A stretch of 64,000 bases of DNA from SIG307 sp964609025. Its GTDB lineage: Bacteria > Bacillota > Clostridia > Lachnospirales > Lachnospiraceae. The number at the start of each line of letters is the position of its first letter. Positions within the stretch are counted from its first letter, which is position 1. The DNA lies in assembly GCA_964609025.1 (NCBI GenBank), contig CAZSQM010000008.1, forward strand, positions 42,381 through 106,380, read 5' to 3'. The translations under genes and the position numbers were made by a program. This document shows positions 43,338-51,764 of this stretch, in pieces. Under the pieces are notes generated by a model. It searched no databases. It saw nothing but the letters and a program-made list of their open reading frames with translations, and was not told where the DNA came from.

Positions 43338-44351
43338 TTAGACAACGATTTCGTCACCTCCGCCTCTGGAAATAACAATTTCGCCGGAATCCTCCAGCTT
43401 TCGGATAATATTTACAATCTTCTGCTGTGCTTCCTCAACATCCTTCAAACGCACCGGTCCCATAAAGTCCATATCGTCCTTTATCATGGCAACCAGACGT
43501 TTGGAAAGGTTGTTGAAAATTACATTCTGTACTTCCTCGTTTGCGCTCTTTAACGCGGTTGCAAGCTCGTTATTATCCACCTCGTGCAATACACGCTGAA
43601 TCGAACGGTCATCGAGGGATAAGATATCCTCGAATACGAACATCTTTTTGCGGATTTCGTCGGCAAGCTCCGGCTCCTCGATTTCGAGGGTTTCCATAAT
43701 GTGCTTTTCGGTACCGCGGTCCACAGTATTTAAAATCTCTACGATAGCATCGACGCCGCCTGCAATCGTGTAATCCTGATTTACCAGGGAAGCCAGCTTT
43801 CTCTCCAATACATGCTCCACATCCCGGATGGTATCCGGCGAAGTACGATCCATCTGCGCAATACGCTTTGCAACGTCCGCCTGCTTGTCCGGAGAAAGCG
43901 CACTGATAATGGTTGACGCCTGTCCCGCGGACAAATACGACAAAATTAACGCAATCGTCTGGGAATTCTCGTCCTGTATAAAGTTTAACAACTGGCTCGG
44001 ATCGGTCTTTCGCACAAACTCGAACGGGCGCACCTGCAAAGAATCCGTAAGCTTTCCGATAATCTCTTTTGCCTTTTCGGCACCGAAAGACTTCTCCAAC
44101 AAATCGTTTGCATAGCTGACGCCGCCCTCCGTCACATACTGCTGGGCAAGACAAACCTCATAGAATTCGTCTAACACCTCGTCCTTTAAGGAAGGAGGAA
44201 TATTCTTTGTATTTGCGATTTCCAGTGTAAGCTGCTCCACCTCGTCCTCTTTCAAAAACTTAAATACCTTAGAAGCCTTTTCCGGTCCTACTACAATAAA
44301 CAAAACCGCCGCTTTCTGTATTCCTGTCAATTCAACTGATTTGCCTGCCAT
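43338..44351 (-). CDS. fliG: Flagellar motor switch protein FliG
   Basis: A 337-residue switch protein joining the MS ring to the C ring. The three domains are visible: FliG-N (about 10-100, LTGIQKAAVLFIVVGPEKAS), FliG-M with the EHPQ-like region and QTIALILSYLSAGQAS, and FliG-C (about 225-330) with the charged torque helix and FEDILSLDDRSIQRVL. It follows fliF by 20 nt. Confidence 0.97.
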   Translation of the reverse strand: MAGKSVELTGIQKAAVLFIVVGPEKASKVFKFLKEDEVEQLTLEIANTKNIPPSLKDEVLDEFYEVCLAQQYVTEGGVSYANDLLEKSFGAEKAKEIIGKLTDSLQVRPFEFVRKTDPSQLLNFIQDENSQTIALILSYLSAGQASTIISALSPDKQADVAKRIAQMDRTSPDTIRDVEHVLERKLASLVNQDYTIAGGVDAIVEILNTVDRGTEKHIMETLEIEEPELADEIRKKMFVFEDILSLDDRSIQRVLHEVDNNELATALKSANEEVQNVIFNNLSKRLVAMIKDDMDFMGPVRLKDVEEAQQKIVNIIRKLEDSGEIVISRGGGDEIVV

Positions 44352-44371
44352 ACCGTTTCCTCCCCTCTGCC

Positions 44372-45970
44372 TTAGTAATCTTCATTCAGCCATGACCTGA
44401 GTAACATTGCTACGGACTCCGGATTCTCATCAAAGAACTTCTCAATCAGAATCCTCGTTTCCGATTTTTCTCCGAATTCCACATCATCCAGGGAAGCATT
44501 GTTTCCGTGCTCTGCCAGAATTTCCGAATAATTGAGTTCCGGCTCCACCTCGGTTACTTCCACCGGTGCCATTCCCCGGAATACCACATAAACAAGGAAT
44601 GCAAGAATGAGTACCGCCAGTACAATCGTTAAAATAAACTCCCAGTCCACCGGCTCTTTTTCGACCTCAACAAAACGGTACTGGTCGTAAGTCGTAATAT
44701 GTATATTTTCCCTCGGAATACCGGTCGCCTTTTCCACCATATCATACAAATCGTCGGACGGCTCCGTCTTTGTCGGCTCACTGTTGAGCAGTTTAAACTG
44801 CTCGTAAGACATCTCCTCCGTTATTAACCCCAACTGCTCCAATTCCTTCTCCGTGCGCTTAATCAGATGTGTCGCAACAACGCTGATGGAGGAACTGTCT
44901 TTGTCTACCACGCCGGTTTCATAAATCTCGTTCGTAATCTGCTTGTTTAAAATATAATCCCCCGACTGGGAATCAATCGTGGAGCTGCTGCCGAGCTCTC
45001 CTACCAGCATATAGTCGTTTTCATCATTGGAGTCCGTACCCGGAATATCGCCGTCGCCGCTTACGCCGGTTGCGGAATAGGTTTCATAGTGTGTATAATA
45101 CCCCTGCTCCGCGTCGGGATTGTCCGGGTAGTAGCGTTCCGTATATGTTTCCTTTTTGTCCATATTCACGGTAATGGAAGGCATTACCTCCGTCAGCTCG
45201 TAGCCGCTGCTGAGAAAGCCTACATACACCAGGTTTTTGTAGGCGTCAGAAATCGAGTTTTTAAACTTCGTCACCTCGTCCTGCGTCATTTCCGTTTCAT
45301 CCCTCGGGCCGTCAAAGAGCAGACCGCCGTGCTGGTCTACAATCCGAATCTGCTCCGTGGAAGAATTGCCGAGGGCGAATGCTACCGTCACCGCAATGGC
45401 TTCCGGCGTATTCACCCTGTCAAACTGATCGTTTACTCTTAAATAGACGCTTGCCGGCGTATCCTTCTGGGAGGTAAGTATCGTCGTGGAGGAATCCTTC
45501 GGCACATAATTGATGGTAGCGCTCTCCACGCCCACCATATCCTCCAGTTCTTCCTTTAATACGGACTGAAGATATAAGTGGCTTCTGGTCAGACGTTCAC
45601 CGCTTGTTGTGCTGATACTCGTATTCAAAAGATCGTTAATACCGAAACCCGTTTTTTCCAAATCACTCTGCGTCACTAAAACAAGTGCGTCCGTCTGGCG
45701 CTTTTCGTCCACTTCTACCGTCAGATTATCGTCTAACAGTCTGTATTTAATCCCGTTCTCATCCAAAATCTGCACCACGCCGGTCGCCACTGTCGTCGTC
45801 TGGAACGTGGACAGCGTCACATACTTTGTTCTGCTTAAAAGCACAATAAGAATAGCAAGAGCCAGAACTACACCGGAAAAAACACTGATAATAATCGTCT
45901 TTTGCTTGCTCGTGTACTTATTCCATAATTCCAATAGCCTTTTCGGAAGCTGCTTTAACCTCTCCTGCAT
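44372..45970 (-). CDS. fliF: Flagellar MS-ring protein FliF
   Basis: A 532-residue double-pass membrane protein forming the MS ring. Transmembrane helices lie at about 27-46 and 440-462. Two ring-building YscJ-type motifs lie between them (about 50-280), and the cytoplasmic C-terminal FliG-binding segment ends MLLRSWLNEDY. The periplasmic-type region near 290-345 is acidic and Ser/Asp-rich. It lies directly after fliE. Confidence 0.96.
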   Translation of the reverse strand: MQERLKQLPKRLLELWNKYTSKQKTIIISVFSGVVLALAILIVLLSRTKYVTLSTFQTTTVATGVVQILDENGIKYRLLDDNLTVEVDEKRQTDALVLVTQSDLEKTGFGINDLLNTSISTTSGERLTRSHLYLQSVLKEELEDMVGVESATINYVPKDSSTTILTSQKDTPASVYLRVNDQFDRVNTPEAIAVTVAFALGNSSTEQIRIVDQHGGLLFDGPRDETEMTQDEVTKFKNSISDAYKNLVYVGFLSSGYELTEVMPSITVNMDKKETYTERYYPDNPDAEQGYYTHYETYSATGVSGDGDIPGTDSNDENDYMLVGELGSSSTIDSQSGDYILNKQITNEIYETGVVDKDSSSISVVATHLIKRTEKELEQLGLITEEMSYEQFKLLNSEPTKTEPSDDLYDMVEKATGIPRENIHITTYDQYRFVEVEKEPVDWEFILTIVLAVLILAFLVYVVFRGMAPVEVTEVEPELNYSEILAEHGNNASLDDVEFGEKSETRILIEKFFDENPESVAMLLRSWLNEDY

Positions 45971-46010
45971 CTTAACTGCTCCTTTGCAAAAAAATCATCC
46001 AGACAACGCA

Positions 46011-46325
46011 CTAGAACTGCATCTGCATCAGCTCTTTATAAGCGTCCAAAACTCCGTTTCGAATTGCCACGGTATATTGCAGTGAAAGATTTGCCTTATT
46101 CTGTGCAATCAGCAAATCATGAACGTTATCGTTTAAGCCGAGCGCATACGACATCATGGCTTCCTCTGCCTCGTGGGTATAGCGGTTCGTTTCCTCCAAA
46201 AGACCGATTGCAGACTGGTACAGGCTTTCAAAGGAGCTTCCTCCCTCCGCCTTTTCCGTGACGGCAGCCGTCTGATACCCTGCTTCCAGACCCTGTATTC
46301 TGCTGATTGGCGCGATTAAACTCAT
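46011..46325 (-). CDS. fliE: Flagellar hook-basal body protein FliE
   Basis: A 104-residue rod-adaptor protein that links the MS ring to the rod. The typical FliE core is present: SFESLYQSAIGLLEETNRYT followed by DNVHDLLIAQNKANLSLQYTV with a C-terminal YKELMQMQF helix. It lies between flgC and fliF in the universal flgB-flgC-fliE order. Confidence 0.95.
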   Translation of the reverse strand: MSLIAPISRIQGLEAGYQTAAVTEKAEGGSSFESLYQSAIGLLEETNRYTHEAEEAMMSYALGLNDNVHDLLIAQNKANLSLQYTVAIRNGVLDAYKELMQMQF

Positions 46326-46356
46326 CCTTCATCGTCCTTTCTTATCTTATCCTATC

Positions 46357-46815
46357 TTACTTACCGATTTCTAACCCCTTCAACGCCATATTCTTCGTTG
46401 CGTTAAAAGCCGTTACATTTGCCTCAAAGGAACGTGTAGCGTCAATCAGGTTCGTCATTTCCGTCACGGTATTTACGTTCGGCATGGTTACATAGCCGTC
46501 CGCATCTGCGTCCGGATGTGCCGGATCGTACACCATCTTCATCGGAGTAACATGATCCTCCGCGATTCCCGTAATCTTAACGCCGTCCCCTAACGGGTCG
46601 GTGCTCCTGGAAATTCCCGTCTGCATGGAGCGCAGAATCGAGTCGAAGTTGGAATCGTTCTTTTCCGCAAACACAACCGTCTGACGGCGATACACCTCTC
46701 CGTTCTCATCTCTTGTCGTATTTACGTTTGCAATATTCTGTGAAATAATATCCATTCTTGTCCGCTGTGCCGACATGCCGCTGGCACTGACATTTAAAGA
46801 ACCCATCAAAGACAT
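46357..46815 (-). CDS. flgC: Flagellar proximal rod protein FlgC
   Basis: A 152-residue rod protein. The N-terminal signature is NVSASGMSAQRTRMDIISQN (residues 7-26). The motif MPNVNTVTEMTNLIDATRSF and terminal MALKGLEIGK are typical for FlgC. It follows flgB by 44 nt. Confidence 0.95.
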   Translation of the reverse strand: MSLMGSLNVSASGMSAQRTRMDIISQNIANVNTTRDENGEVYRRQTVVFAEKNDSNFDSILRSMQTGISRSTDPLGDGVKITGIAEDHVTPMKMVYDPAHPDADADGYVTMPNVNTVTEMTNLIDATRSFEANVTAFNATKNMALKGLEIGK

Positions 46816-46859
46816 AGACTTCTCCTTTCCGCGTAAGTCACCTTACGCCTCTGTCGTTA

Positions 46860-47246
46860 CTATCGCTGCAATACGGAACGAATCCTTGAAAACTCCTGCG
46901 TCATGGAATCCAGCAGTGCATAATATTTCAACTGATTATCCGCAAGGTATGCCGATTCCGTATCAATGTCCACATTGTTGCCGTCCTTGCGGTAATCCAA
47001 GGTGGAATGGTCAAGATATGTCGTGGAACCAAGCTTCGACAAATCCATATTCTTTACCTTCTTCGACAGTGTATCCCTGCCGGTCAGTTCCTTTGCCAAA
47101 TAGGTTTCAAACGTCACATCACTCCGCTTAAAGTCGGGAGTATCCACATTGGCAATATTATTGGCAATCACTTCGTTCCGCTTCCACGAAGCGTCCGCCG
47201 CCTTATTAAGCACATTTACAAAACTAAACGCATCCGAACCTATCAT
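46860..47246 (-). CDS. flgB: Flagellar proximal rod protein FlgB
   Basis: A 128-residue rod protein and first gene of the fla/che operon. The segment SWKRNEVIANNIANVDTPDF is the FlgB/FlgF rod signature. The ATG at 47246 (MIGSDAFSFVNVL) has AAAGGAAG at good spacing and is preferred to a GTG at 47255. A sigma-A promoter lies at 47270-47297. From here no strong terminator is seen until 12241, implying a transcript of about 35 kb. Confidence 0.94.
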   Translation of the reverse strand: MIGSDAFSFVNVLNKAADASWKRNEVIANNIANVDTPDFKRSDVTFETYLAKELTGRDTLSKKVKNMDLSKLGSTTYLDHSTLDYRKDGNNVDIDTESAYLADNQLKYYALLDSMTQEFSRIRSVLQR

Positions 47247-47269
47247 TTGACACACTTCCTTTCAATACT

Positions 47270-47297
47270 ATTATAACTGAGTTTTGTAAAAACACAA
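47270..47297 (-). promoter_or_regulatory. Sigma-A promoter of the fla/che operon (upstream of flgB)
   Basis: On the minus strand TTGTGT (47297-47292), 16 nt, then TATAAT (47275-47270), a perfect -10, about 24 nt before the flgB ATG. No FliA-type sequence is apparent here, as expected for the early operon. Confidence 0.7.
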
Positions 47298-47381
47298 GAT
47301 ATATTTACGAATTTCGGCAGTTTTAGTAAAAAAATACTAGAAGTTGTGGTTTTGCGCGGCTCGTTCCCGCACCCTGCCTCC

Positions 47382-47511
47382 TTTTGCGTGAATCCGGCTT
47401 CGCCGGTCGCACCTCGTGCCTTCGGCACTCGGTCGCGGGCTCGTTCGCACCCCTGTGCCATTAGCATTTCATGCTATGGCACAGGGGTGCTCACTTCGCC
47501 TTCACGCAAAA
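47382..47511. repeat. 130-bp palindrome-rich element between codY and flgB
   Basis: An 11-bp inverted repeat, TTTTGCGTGAA (47382-47392) and TTCACGCAAAA (47501-47511), encloses three hairpins: CCGGC-TTC-GCCGG (47394-47406), GTGCC-TTC-GGCAC (47416-47428), and a 20-bp stem with one bulge (47447-47490, arms GCACCCCTGTGCCAT and its complement). A related pair, GCGGCTCGTTCCCGCACCC and GCGGGCTCGTTCGCACCCC (47356-47374, 47435-47453), lies partly outside. It resembles REP- or MITE-type extragenic elements. It is neither a CRISPR nor a coding region. Confidence 0.6.
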
Positions 47512-47543
47512 AGGGACTTTTGAGCGACTCAAAAATCCCTTTT
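47508..47543 (-). terminator. Terminator of codY
   Basis: AAAAGGGATTTTTGAG pairs with CTCAAAAGTCCCTTTT on the minus strand (16 bp, 3-nt loop, one wobble), followed by a T run into the palindromic element. It lies 57 nt after the codY stop. Confidence 0.9.
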
Positions 47544-47599
47544 ACGTCCCGTCCGAAACTCCGTTTCCGGTCCGCCGATTATTCTGTTTTTCATGTAGC

Positions 47600-48364
47600 T
47601 TAGAGCTTTGCCAATTCCTCGAATACAACGTCATTCAATACTTTGATGTACGTTCCCTTCATACCGGAAGAACGCGACTCAATCACGCCTGCACTCTCAA
47701 ACTTACGAAGCGCATTTACGATAACGGAACGGGTAATTCCTACACGGTCCGCAATCTTACTTGCCACCAGAATTCCCTCGTTTCCTTCCAGTTCATTGAA
47801 AATATGTGTAATCGCCTCCAGTTCGGAGAAAGAAAGTGTGCTGATAGCGGAACGAACAATCTGTACCTTCCGGTTTTCTTCCGCATTTTCTTCATTCACC
47901 GAACGCATCATCTCCAGGCCGACTACCGTGTTTCCGTATTCGCTTAAAATAATATCATCAATGGAATACGACGACCCCTTTTTGTATACAAACAGAGTTC
48001 CCAATCTTTCCCCGGCAATGTCAATCGGTATAATAATCGCCTGATACTTCTCTACATTCGGGAACGAAAATCCGAGTGTTTCCAGATTTACATTTTCCTT
48101 TGTAGAAAGAATATTCAGCAGACGTTCGTTTAACAATGCATCAATATGACCGCCTACCGCATCTTTAATTAACTCGCTGATTGTTTCCACATCATTCCGA
48201 TTTTTAATTCCGAGAACTTTTCCTTTTTTGCTGATTACCAGAATATTGGACTCCAATACCTCACTCAGCACCTGACAAATGTCATTAAATACCACCTTGT
48301 GTGAACTGTTGTTATGCAGGAGTTTGTTAATCTTTCTGGTTTTGTCTAGTAATTGTACACTCAC
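47600..48364 (-). CDS. codY: GTP- and branched-chain amino-acid-sensing global regulator CodY
   Basis: A 254-residue repressor of stationary-phase, nutrient and often motility genes. The N-terminal GAF-like domain (about 1-155) binds isoleucine and GTP, and the C-terminal winged helix (about 190-245) has ASKIADRVGITRSVIVNALR. The start is GTG at 48364 (reading MSVQLLDKTRKINKLLH) after AAAGGAG; the longer frame to 48400 would add 12 residues absent from the family. It lies between topA and flgB, as in Bacillus but without the xerC-hslVU genes. Confidence 0.97.
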   Translation of the reverse strand: MSVQLLDKTRKINKLLHNNSSHKVVFNDICQVLSEVLESNILVISKKGKVLGIKNRNDVETISELIKDAVGGHIDALLNERLLNILSTKENVNLETLGFSFPNVEKYQAIIIPIDIAGERLGTLFVYKKGSSYSIDDIILSEYGNTVVGLEMMRSVNEENAEENRKVQIVRSAISTLSFSELEAITHIFNELEGNEGILVASKIADRVGITRSVIVNALRKFESAGVIESRSSGMKGTYIKVLNDVVFEELAKL

Positions 48365-48415
48365 GGCAACTCCTTTCCGGCAGGTCTGCCTGCCCTTCAT
48401 TATCTATTATTTCTC

Positions 48416-48444
48416 ATTCTATCATAATTTTTTTTGAAAAACAA
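48416..48444 (-). promoter_or_regulatory. Sigma-A promoter for codY
   Basis: On the minus strand TTGTTT (48444-48439), 17 nt, then TAGAAT (48421-48416), with an extended TG upstream of the -10. The sequence between the boxes has an imperfect match (10 of 15) to the AATTTTCWGAAAATT CodY box, so autoregulation is possible. Confidence 0.55.
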
Positions 48445-48482
48445 GTACAAATTCCAAATTTAACGCACTTTTTTCAAAAAAG

Positions 48483-50567
48483 CTAAAAATCAGCCTTTTT
48501 TTCCTTCTCTTCCACATAACCGCATTCTTCCGAAACACAAACCAGTTTCGTTCCCTTTTCCACCAAAAGTCCTCCGCACTGCGGGCACTTCTTCGCCGAC
48601 GGTTTCTGCCACGACATAAAATCGCACTCCGGATTGGCCTCGCAGCCAAAGTAGCGTCTTCCTTTTTTTGTCTTACGGACAACGATTTCTTTTCCGCACT
48701 TCGGGCATGCCACGCCGATTTTTTCAAGATACGGCTTTGTATTGCGGCACTCCGGGAAGCCTGGACATGCAAGAAACTTTCCGTGAGGACCGTATTTTAC
48801 TACCATCCGTCTGCCGCACACCTCGCATACGACATCCGTTACCTCGTCTTCTATCTTGATATTTTCCAGCTCGCTTTCGGCATTCTTTAAAGATTCCTCC
48901 AAATCCGGGTAGAAATTCCGTACAATCGTCTTCCAGAAGACCTCGCCGTTTTCCACCGCATCCAAAAGCGCTTCCATCGTCGCCGTAAAATTCACATCCA
49001 CAATGGACGGGAACGCCTGCCTCATAATCTTATTCACAGCCTCTCCCAGCTCCGTTACATAAAGATTCTTGTTTTCCTTCACCACATACCGTCTGGCTAA
49101 AATGGTCGTAATCGTCGGCGCATAGGTACTCGGACGTCCGATTCCCAGTTCCTCCAGCGTCTTTACAAGAGAAGCCTCCGTATAATGCGCCGGCGGCGCG
49201 GTAAAATGCTTTGCCGGAATCACTTCTTTCAGGGAAATCCGAGAGTCCTCCGTCAGCGTTTTTAAGAAACCGCCCCCGACTTCTTCCTCTTCCTCCTCCT
49301 CCGGACAATATACCGCCAAAAAGCCGTCAAATACCAGTTCGGACGTCGTCGCGGTAAAACGGTAACCGCCTCCGTCCAACTTTACGGTCGCTGTTTCATA
49401 CTTTGCCGCCTGCATTCTGCTCGCTACAAACCGCTTCCAAATCAACTGATACAGTCGGAACTGATCTCTGGAAAGAGAATCCTTGACTGCCGCCGGCGTA
49501 AGATCCACATAGGTCGGCCGGATCGCCTCATGGGCGTCCTGAATCTTTTTATTGTCTGTCTTTTTCCGTTCGGCTTCGATGACAAACTCTGCGCCGTAAT
49601 TTTCCGCAACAAACTGCTTTGCGGCAGCGTCCGCCTCTTCCGAAACACGGATGGAATCGGTACGCAGGTAGGAAATCAGACCGATGGTACCGTGTCCTTT
49701 CACATCAACGCCTTCGTAAAGCTGCTGCGCCAGGCGCATCGTCTTCTGTGTTGAAAAATTTAACGCTTTTGCGGCTTCCTGCTGTAAGGTACTGGTTGTA
49801 AACGGCGGAGCGGCCTGACGTTTCCGCTCTCCCGTTTTGATTTCCGCCACATGAAACTCCGCGTTCTTCACTGCGGCAAGAATCTTTTCCGCCTCTTCCC
49901 CGGATTCTACGGAAATCTTATTCCGGGTATCCCCGTAAAATTTTGCGCGGAACGGCTTTTTCGCTCCCTTTACCGCAAAATCCGCCTCAATGGACCAGTA
50001 TTCCTGCGGCACGAACGCATTGATTTCTTCCTCTCTGTCACAGATAATACGCAACGCTACCGACTGCACGCGTCCGGCGCTCAAGCCGCGTTTTACCTTT
50101 TCCCAAAGTAACGGGCTGATACGATAACCGATCATACGGTCCAGAATTCTTCTCGTCTGCTGCGCGTCCACCAGATTCATGTCGATGCCGCGCGCCTCCT
50201 TGATGGAATTGCGGATTGCATTCTTTGTAATCTCGTTAAATGTAATGCGGTTTACATCGGAATCCGCAATTTTAAGCGCCTGGGCCAAGTGCCAGCTGAT
50301 TGCCTCTCCCTCGCGGTCGGGGTCCGTTGCGAGATACACTTTATCCGCCTTTTTTACTTCCTTCCGCAGCTTTGCCAGTACATCGCCTTTTCCGCGAATC
50401 GTAATATATTTCGGCTCATAGTCATTTTCCACATCGATTCCCATGCTGCTTTTCGGAATATCTCTTACATGTCCGTTGGAGGCAACCACTTCGTAATTCG
50501 TCCCTAAAAACTTCTTAATGGTTTTCGCTTTTGCCGGAGATTCTACAATCAGTAAATTCTTTGCCAT
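48483..50567 (-). CDS. topA: DNA topoisomerase I
   Basis: A 694-residue type IA topoisomerase that relaxes negative supercoils. The Toprim domain starts MAKNLLIVESPAKAKTIKK. The catalytic tyrosine is Y300 in GLISYLRTDS. Three C-terminal zinc-ribbon modules are visible (CEVCGRRMVV, CPKCGKEIVV and CPQCGGLLVE), each with two Cys pairs. The spacing to dprA is 9 nt, implying one operon comM-dprA-topA. Confidence 0.97.
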   Translation of the reverse strand: MAKNLLIVESPAKAKTIKKFLGTNYEVVASNGHVRDIPKSSMGIDVENDYEPKYITIRGKGDVLAKLRKEVKKADKVYLATDPDREGEAISWHLAQALKIADSDVNRITFNEITKNAIRNSIKEARGIDMNLVDAQQTRRILDRMIGYRISPLLWEKVKRGLSAGRVQSVALRIICDREEEINAFVPQEYWSIEADFAVKGAKKPFRAKFYGDTRNKISVESGEEAEKILAAVKNAEFHVAEIKTGERKRQAAPPFTTSTLQQEAAKALNFSTQKTMRLAQQLYEGVDVKGHGTIGLISYLRTDSIRVSEEADAAAKQFVAENYGAEFVIEAERKKTDNKKIQDAHEAIRPTYVDLTPAAVKDSLSRDQFRLYQLIWKRFVASRMQAAKYETATVKLDGGGYRFTATTSELVFDGFLAVYCPEEEEEEEVGGGFLKTLTEDSRISLKEVIPAKHFTAPPAHYTEASLVKTLEELGIGRPSTYAPTITTILARRYVVKENKNLYVTELGEAVNKIMRQAFPSIVDVNFTATMEALLDAVENGEVFWKTIVRNFYPDLEESLKNAESELENIKIEDEVTDVVCEVCGRRMVVKYGPHGKFLACPGFPECRNTKPYLEKIGVACPKCGKEIVVRKTKKGRRYFGCEANPECDFMSWQKPSAKKCPQCGGLLVEKGTKLVCVSEECGYVEEKEKKADF

Positions 50568-50576
50568 TCTGCTTCC

Positions 50577-51758
50577 TTACCTTTCCGAAAGAAACCCGTT
50601 ATTTTTACCTGACAGTCCATAATATGCCTGTCCGTACCTTTTAATACAGCCATACTCACAAAGAGAATGAAGCACTTCCGGCAGTTCCTCCGGCAAAAGC
50701 TTCGTTTCCTCCTGAATTTCTTCAATATGTTTCGGCTTCAAACGCAAACTAGCATACACCATTTTTTCCCGCGTTGCAAGTATATTTTTTAAATTTTCAT
50801 GATTTTTATATTTAATACAGTTCTGATGCTTCCTCCTTTCCTTCAGAATTTCCCCGAAATCCTCCAAAATATCCGCGGCGGAACCTACCGGCTTTGCGCC
50901 GTCCCGTATCAGATCATTGCACCCCTCGCTGACTGCGTCCGTGATTCTCCCGGGAATTGCATAAATGTTTTTTCCGTATTCGAGCCCAAAAGTTGCCGTA
51001 ATGAGCGAACCGCTCCTTCTCCTTGCCTCCGTTATCAGGATTCCGTCCGAAAGCCCCGCAATAATCCGGTTTCTCTGCGGAAACAGGACCGGAAGCGGCT
51101 GTGTCCCCGGCGGATACTCCGACAAAATTCCGCCTCCTGCGGAAAGAATCCGTTCATATGTCTTCCGGTTGCTTTTCGGATAACAGACATCCGCACCGCA
51201 GCCCAGTACCGCATAGGTCTTTCCGCCCCTTTCCAACGCGCCCTCATGCGCCGCCTGATCCACACCGTAAGCGAGCCCCGACAAAATACCGACGCCCTGC
51301 TCCGAAAGCGTTCCGGCGATACTTTTCGCAATTTCGCTCCCGTAGGGCGTACATTTTCTCGCGCCCACCACTGCGATTTTGGGACTTTCCTCCGGCAGGG
51401 AACCGATATAATAAAGCCAGCGGGGCGCGTCATAAAGAGAACAAAGGCACTGCGGAAACAGTTCCTCCTCTGCCGTTACAAAGCCGATTCCCGCTGTTTC
51501 CAACCGTTCCAGCTCCTTCTCGTAATCTTTTCTTTGCACCTCCCGAATCCGTTCCCGCTGTGTTTCCGTAAAATGAAACCGCTCCGCCAGACAAAAAAAC
51601 TGCTGCCATTCTTCCTCTTTTGCAAGCACCGCATTCTTTACACTATCAAAATAGATAAGAACCGCCCTCTGCATTCCGGGCGTTAGTCGAAATTCCGCAA
51701 ATGCGTTCCAGTAACTGCGGTTTTCCCTTCTGTTTGATTCCAGATTCTTCTCTTCCAT
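50577..51758 (-). CDS. dprA: DNA-processing protein DprA (Smf)
   Basis: A 393-residue loader of RecA onto incoming single-stranded DNA in transformation. The Rossmann-like core has GARKCTPYGSEIAKSIAGTL and SGLAYGVDQAAHEGAL. An N-terminal SAM-like region (about 15-90) and a C-terminal winged-helix domain (about 320-390) flank it. It lies between comM and topA, the usual Firmicute order. Other late competence genes are not in the window, so transformability is not shown. Confidence 0.93.
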   Translation of the reverse strand: MEEKNLESNRRENRSYWNAFAEFRLTPGMQRAVLIYFDSVKNAVLAKEEEWQQFFCLAERFHFTETQRERIREVQRKDYEKELERLETAGIGFVTAEEELFPQCLCSLYDAPRWLYYIGSLPEESPKIAVVGARKCTPYGSEIAKSIAGTLSEQGVGILSGLAYGVDQAAHEGALERGGKTYAVLGCGADVCYPKSNRKTYERILSAGGGILSEYPPGTQPLPVLFPQRNRIIAGLSDGILITEARRRSGSLITATFGLEYGKNIYAIPGRITDAVSEGCNDLIRDGAKPVGSAADILEDFGEILKERRKHQNCIKYKNHENLKNILATREKMVYASLRLKPKHIEEIQEETKLLPEELPEVLHSLCEYGCIKRYGQAYYGLSGKNNGFLSER

Positions 51759-51764
51759 TCTTTT

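Noticed and set aside
43334..43378. Longer fliH start overlapping fliG by 41 nt
   Set aside because: The ATG at 43336 directly after the fliG stop fits the family N-terminus better.
47298..47340. CodY-box at the flgB promoter
   Set aside because: The best alignment matches about 8 of 15 positions, which is not convincing.
47247..47380. Cyclic-di-GMP riboswitch upstream of flgB
   Set aside because: The leader from the promoter to flgB is about 20 nt, too short for a riboswitch, and no conserved core is seen.
47382..47511. Possible CRISPR array from repeated short hairpins
   Set aside because: The hairpins are unlike each other, spacers of constant size are absent, and there are no cas genes.
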